Made by a program: the position numbers and the translations under genes. Below, piece after piece: positions 62,965 through 64,000 of a DNA stretch of 64,000 nt (position 1 is the first letter of the stretch; the number at the start of each line of letters is the position of its first letter). The stretch lies in contig CAJUGO010000010.1 in the NCBI GenBank assembly GCA_910585865.1, positions 1-64,000 on the forward strand, given 5' to 3'. The notes beneath the pieces are model-generated. The model was not told the DNA's origin and searched no databases. It saw only the letters and a list, made by a program, of their open reading frames with translations. Source of the stretch: an uncultured Ruminococcus sp. (GTDB taxonomy: Bacteria > Bacillota > Clostridia > Oscillospirales > Acutalibacteraceae).

Positions 62965-63792
62965 TTAAAACAAGACAAATGCAGTTAAATGAAACGAAAT
63001 AACAGATAGCATAAATGATAAAATTTGATTCAAGTTTATCCTTAAAAAGAAATGCTTATATGGCAATAATTCATCTGACTTTTTCTTTACATTATAATAA
63101 AATATTATATTTACAATAAATAAAGAAATATTAATTACCCAAAAAATTGGGTAGAGAATATAATCTAAAAAAATCATATTTGTACCCATAGGATTTGATA
63201 ACGGCATATCTGAAAAATAGTGCATCCAAAATGCTAATATAATAGTAAAAAAAGAAATAAGGGAATTTGCATATGTATATTTTCTCACATCCTTATATGT
63301 ATTAACTAGCATATTTAGCCCCATATTTGTAAAAATATTATTTTTACTGTAAATTACAAAAACATAAATGAATATAAAAACTATCCATATATAGATATTT
63401 GCAAACGAAAAATAGGGTGGAATAGACATTCCAGTTGCTGTATTAAAAGTAAAAAACATTAAATAACTCATGTTACACAAAATAAGCCAAAACCCATTAA
63501 GTGCAACATAAAATCCCCTCGTCTTTTTAACACCTAATATAATTACAGATGACTTATAATATAACACTGCAGTATTAGCAATAAAGAGTATTAATGGTAT
63601 AGTATTCCAAATTCCCCCACCATATGAGATATAATACTGAGGTATAAATAAAGCAACATTACTACAAAAAAATAAATATGTATTTTTTGTAATAAAACAG
63701 TATATTAAGTTTATTATTGTTACAATTATTGATACACCTTGAAAGATAACAATAAACCAATATATTGTTTTTTTTGTCTTTTGTTTAATCAT
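62965..63792 (-). CDS. Multi-pass membrane protein coupled to an Rhs-type tip
   Basis: 275 aa with six to seven helices, not recognised. ATG 63792 overlaps the tip stop by 8 bases, with GGGGTGG upstream; GTG codons at 63801 and 63798 are alternatives. Candidate immunity protein of the tip at the window edge. Confidence 0.68.
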   Translation of the reverse strand: MIKQKTKKTIYWFIVIFQGVSIIVTIINLIYCFITKNTYLFFCSNVALFIPQYYISYGGGIWNTIPLILFIANTAVLYYKSSVIILGVKKTRGFYVALNGFWLILCNMSYLMFFTFNTATGMSIPPYFSFANIYIWIVFIFIYVFVIYSKNNIFTNMGLNMLVNTYKDVRKYTYANSLISFFTIILAFWMHYFSDMPLSNPMGTNMIFLDYILYPIFWVINISLFIVNIIFYYNVKKKSDELLPYKHFFLRINLNQILSFMLSVISFHLTAFVLF

Positions 63793-64000
63793 ATCCACCA
63801 CCCCATCTAGCTTTATTATCAGTTTCCCAATAACTTATTTGAATATCCATTACACAATAGGAAAACAATGTTAGTCCAAAACCAAATAATAATCCTGCAA
63901 CAGGACACGCTACAAATAAAGCGGCACCTGCTATGCCAATACCTGCAAAAAGTAATTCTTCGCCTATTGCTATTCCTTTTTGCATATCAGTCAAATATGG
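63785..64000 (-). CDS. C-terminal tip of an Rhs-type protein (5' end beyond window)
   Basis: The frame is open to the window edge (reads ...PYLTDMQKGIAIGEEL). Two hydrophobic Gly/Ala-rich segments (LLFAGIGIAGAALFVACPVAG, then GLLFGFGLTLFSYCVM), ending DNKARWGGGYD. Whether a full Rhs core lies upstream cannot be seen. Confidence 0.6.
   Translation of the reverse strand, partial: PYLTDMQKGIAIGEELLFAGIGIAGAALFVACPVAGLLFGFGLTLFSYCVMDIQISYWETDNKARWGGGYD

Noticed and set aside
54227..64000. Prophage or conjugative element as explanation of the AT-rich region
   Set aside because: No integrase, structural, portal, relaxase or att-like direct repeats were seen; the recognisable parts are Rhs fragments and linked small genes.

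Overview
The window looks like a chromosomal segment of a low-GC, anaerobic, endospore-forming Clostridia, probably of the Ruminococcaceae/Oscillospiraceae type. The signs are an alpha/beta-type small acid-soluble spore protein, a GerW/YtfJ sporulation protein, a dockerin module, a V-type ATPase in place of an F-type one in this window, biotin-dependent decarboxylase/transcarboxylase genes, and the Firmicutes order of the S10-spc-alpha ribosomal cluster. No rRNA, tRNA, IS element or CRISPR array was found. All assignments come from reading the sequence; no database search was run.

Layout. 0-7.3 kb: a TetR-RND efflux operon with its promoter and operator repeats, ybaK, and a WYL-regulator/ClbS-DfsB pair sharing an operator. 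7.5-16.1 kb: a nine-gene V-type ATPase operon (H-I-K-E-C-F-A-B-D) whose K subunit keeps the whole Na+-site signature. 16.1-22 kb: a ZIP transporter, a hemolysin III homologue, a histidine phosphatase, and three genes for a biotin carboxyl-transfer system (carboxyltransferase, biotin carrier, OadA/5S-like subunit) without a membrane beta subunit. 22-27.2 kb: a housekeeping/sporulation operon (M50 protease, scpA, scpB, ytfI-like, ytfJ, a D,D-carboxypeptidase, rluB). 27.3-31 kb: rpmB, a HAD hydrolase, a decayed GNAT gene, an intact GNAT gene, a candidate structured small RNA with its own promoter and terminator, and an XRE repressor divergent from a small membrane zinc-ribbon gene. 31-46.9 kb: the S10-spc-alpha cluster with secY, adk, map, infA and rpoA, starting from a leader that carries an attenuator-like terminator. 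46.9-54.1 kb: cobO, a large secreted LRR/Big_2/CAP protein, a spore SASP and a large secreted LRR/dockerin/SGNH/Big_2 protein.

The most unusual part is 54.2-64 kb, all on the minus strand and visibly more AT-rich. It is a chain of Rhs (YD-repeat) core fragments and toxin-tip remnants. Most tips are followed, with an overlap or a gap of a few bases, by a small multi-pass membrane protein of the kind expected for immunity. One tip is followed instead by an M16 peptidase homologue that seems to have lost its third zinc ligand. A 237-bp segment occurs twice, 6.1 kb apart, and spans a degenerate Rhs-core stretch plus the 3' end of a DUF2691-like gene. The second copy continues across a 385-bp deletion. 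I read the region as an array of displaced Rhs-tip/immunity modules assembled by recombination through short Rhs-core remnants.
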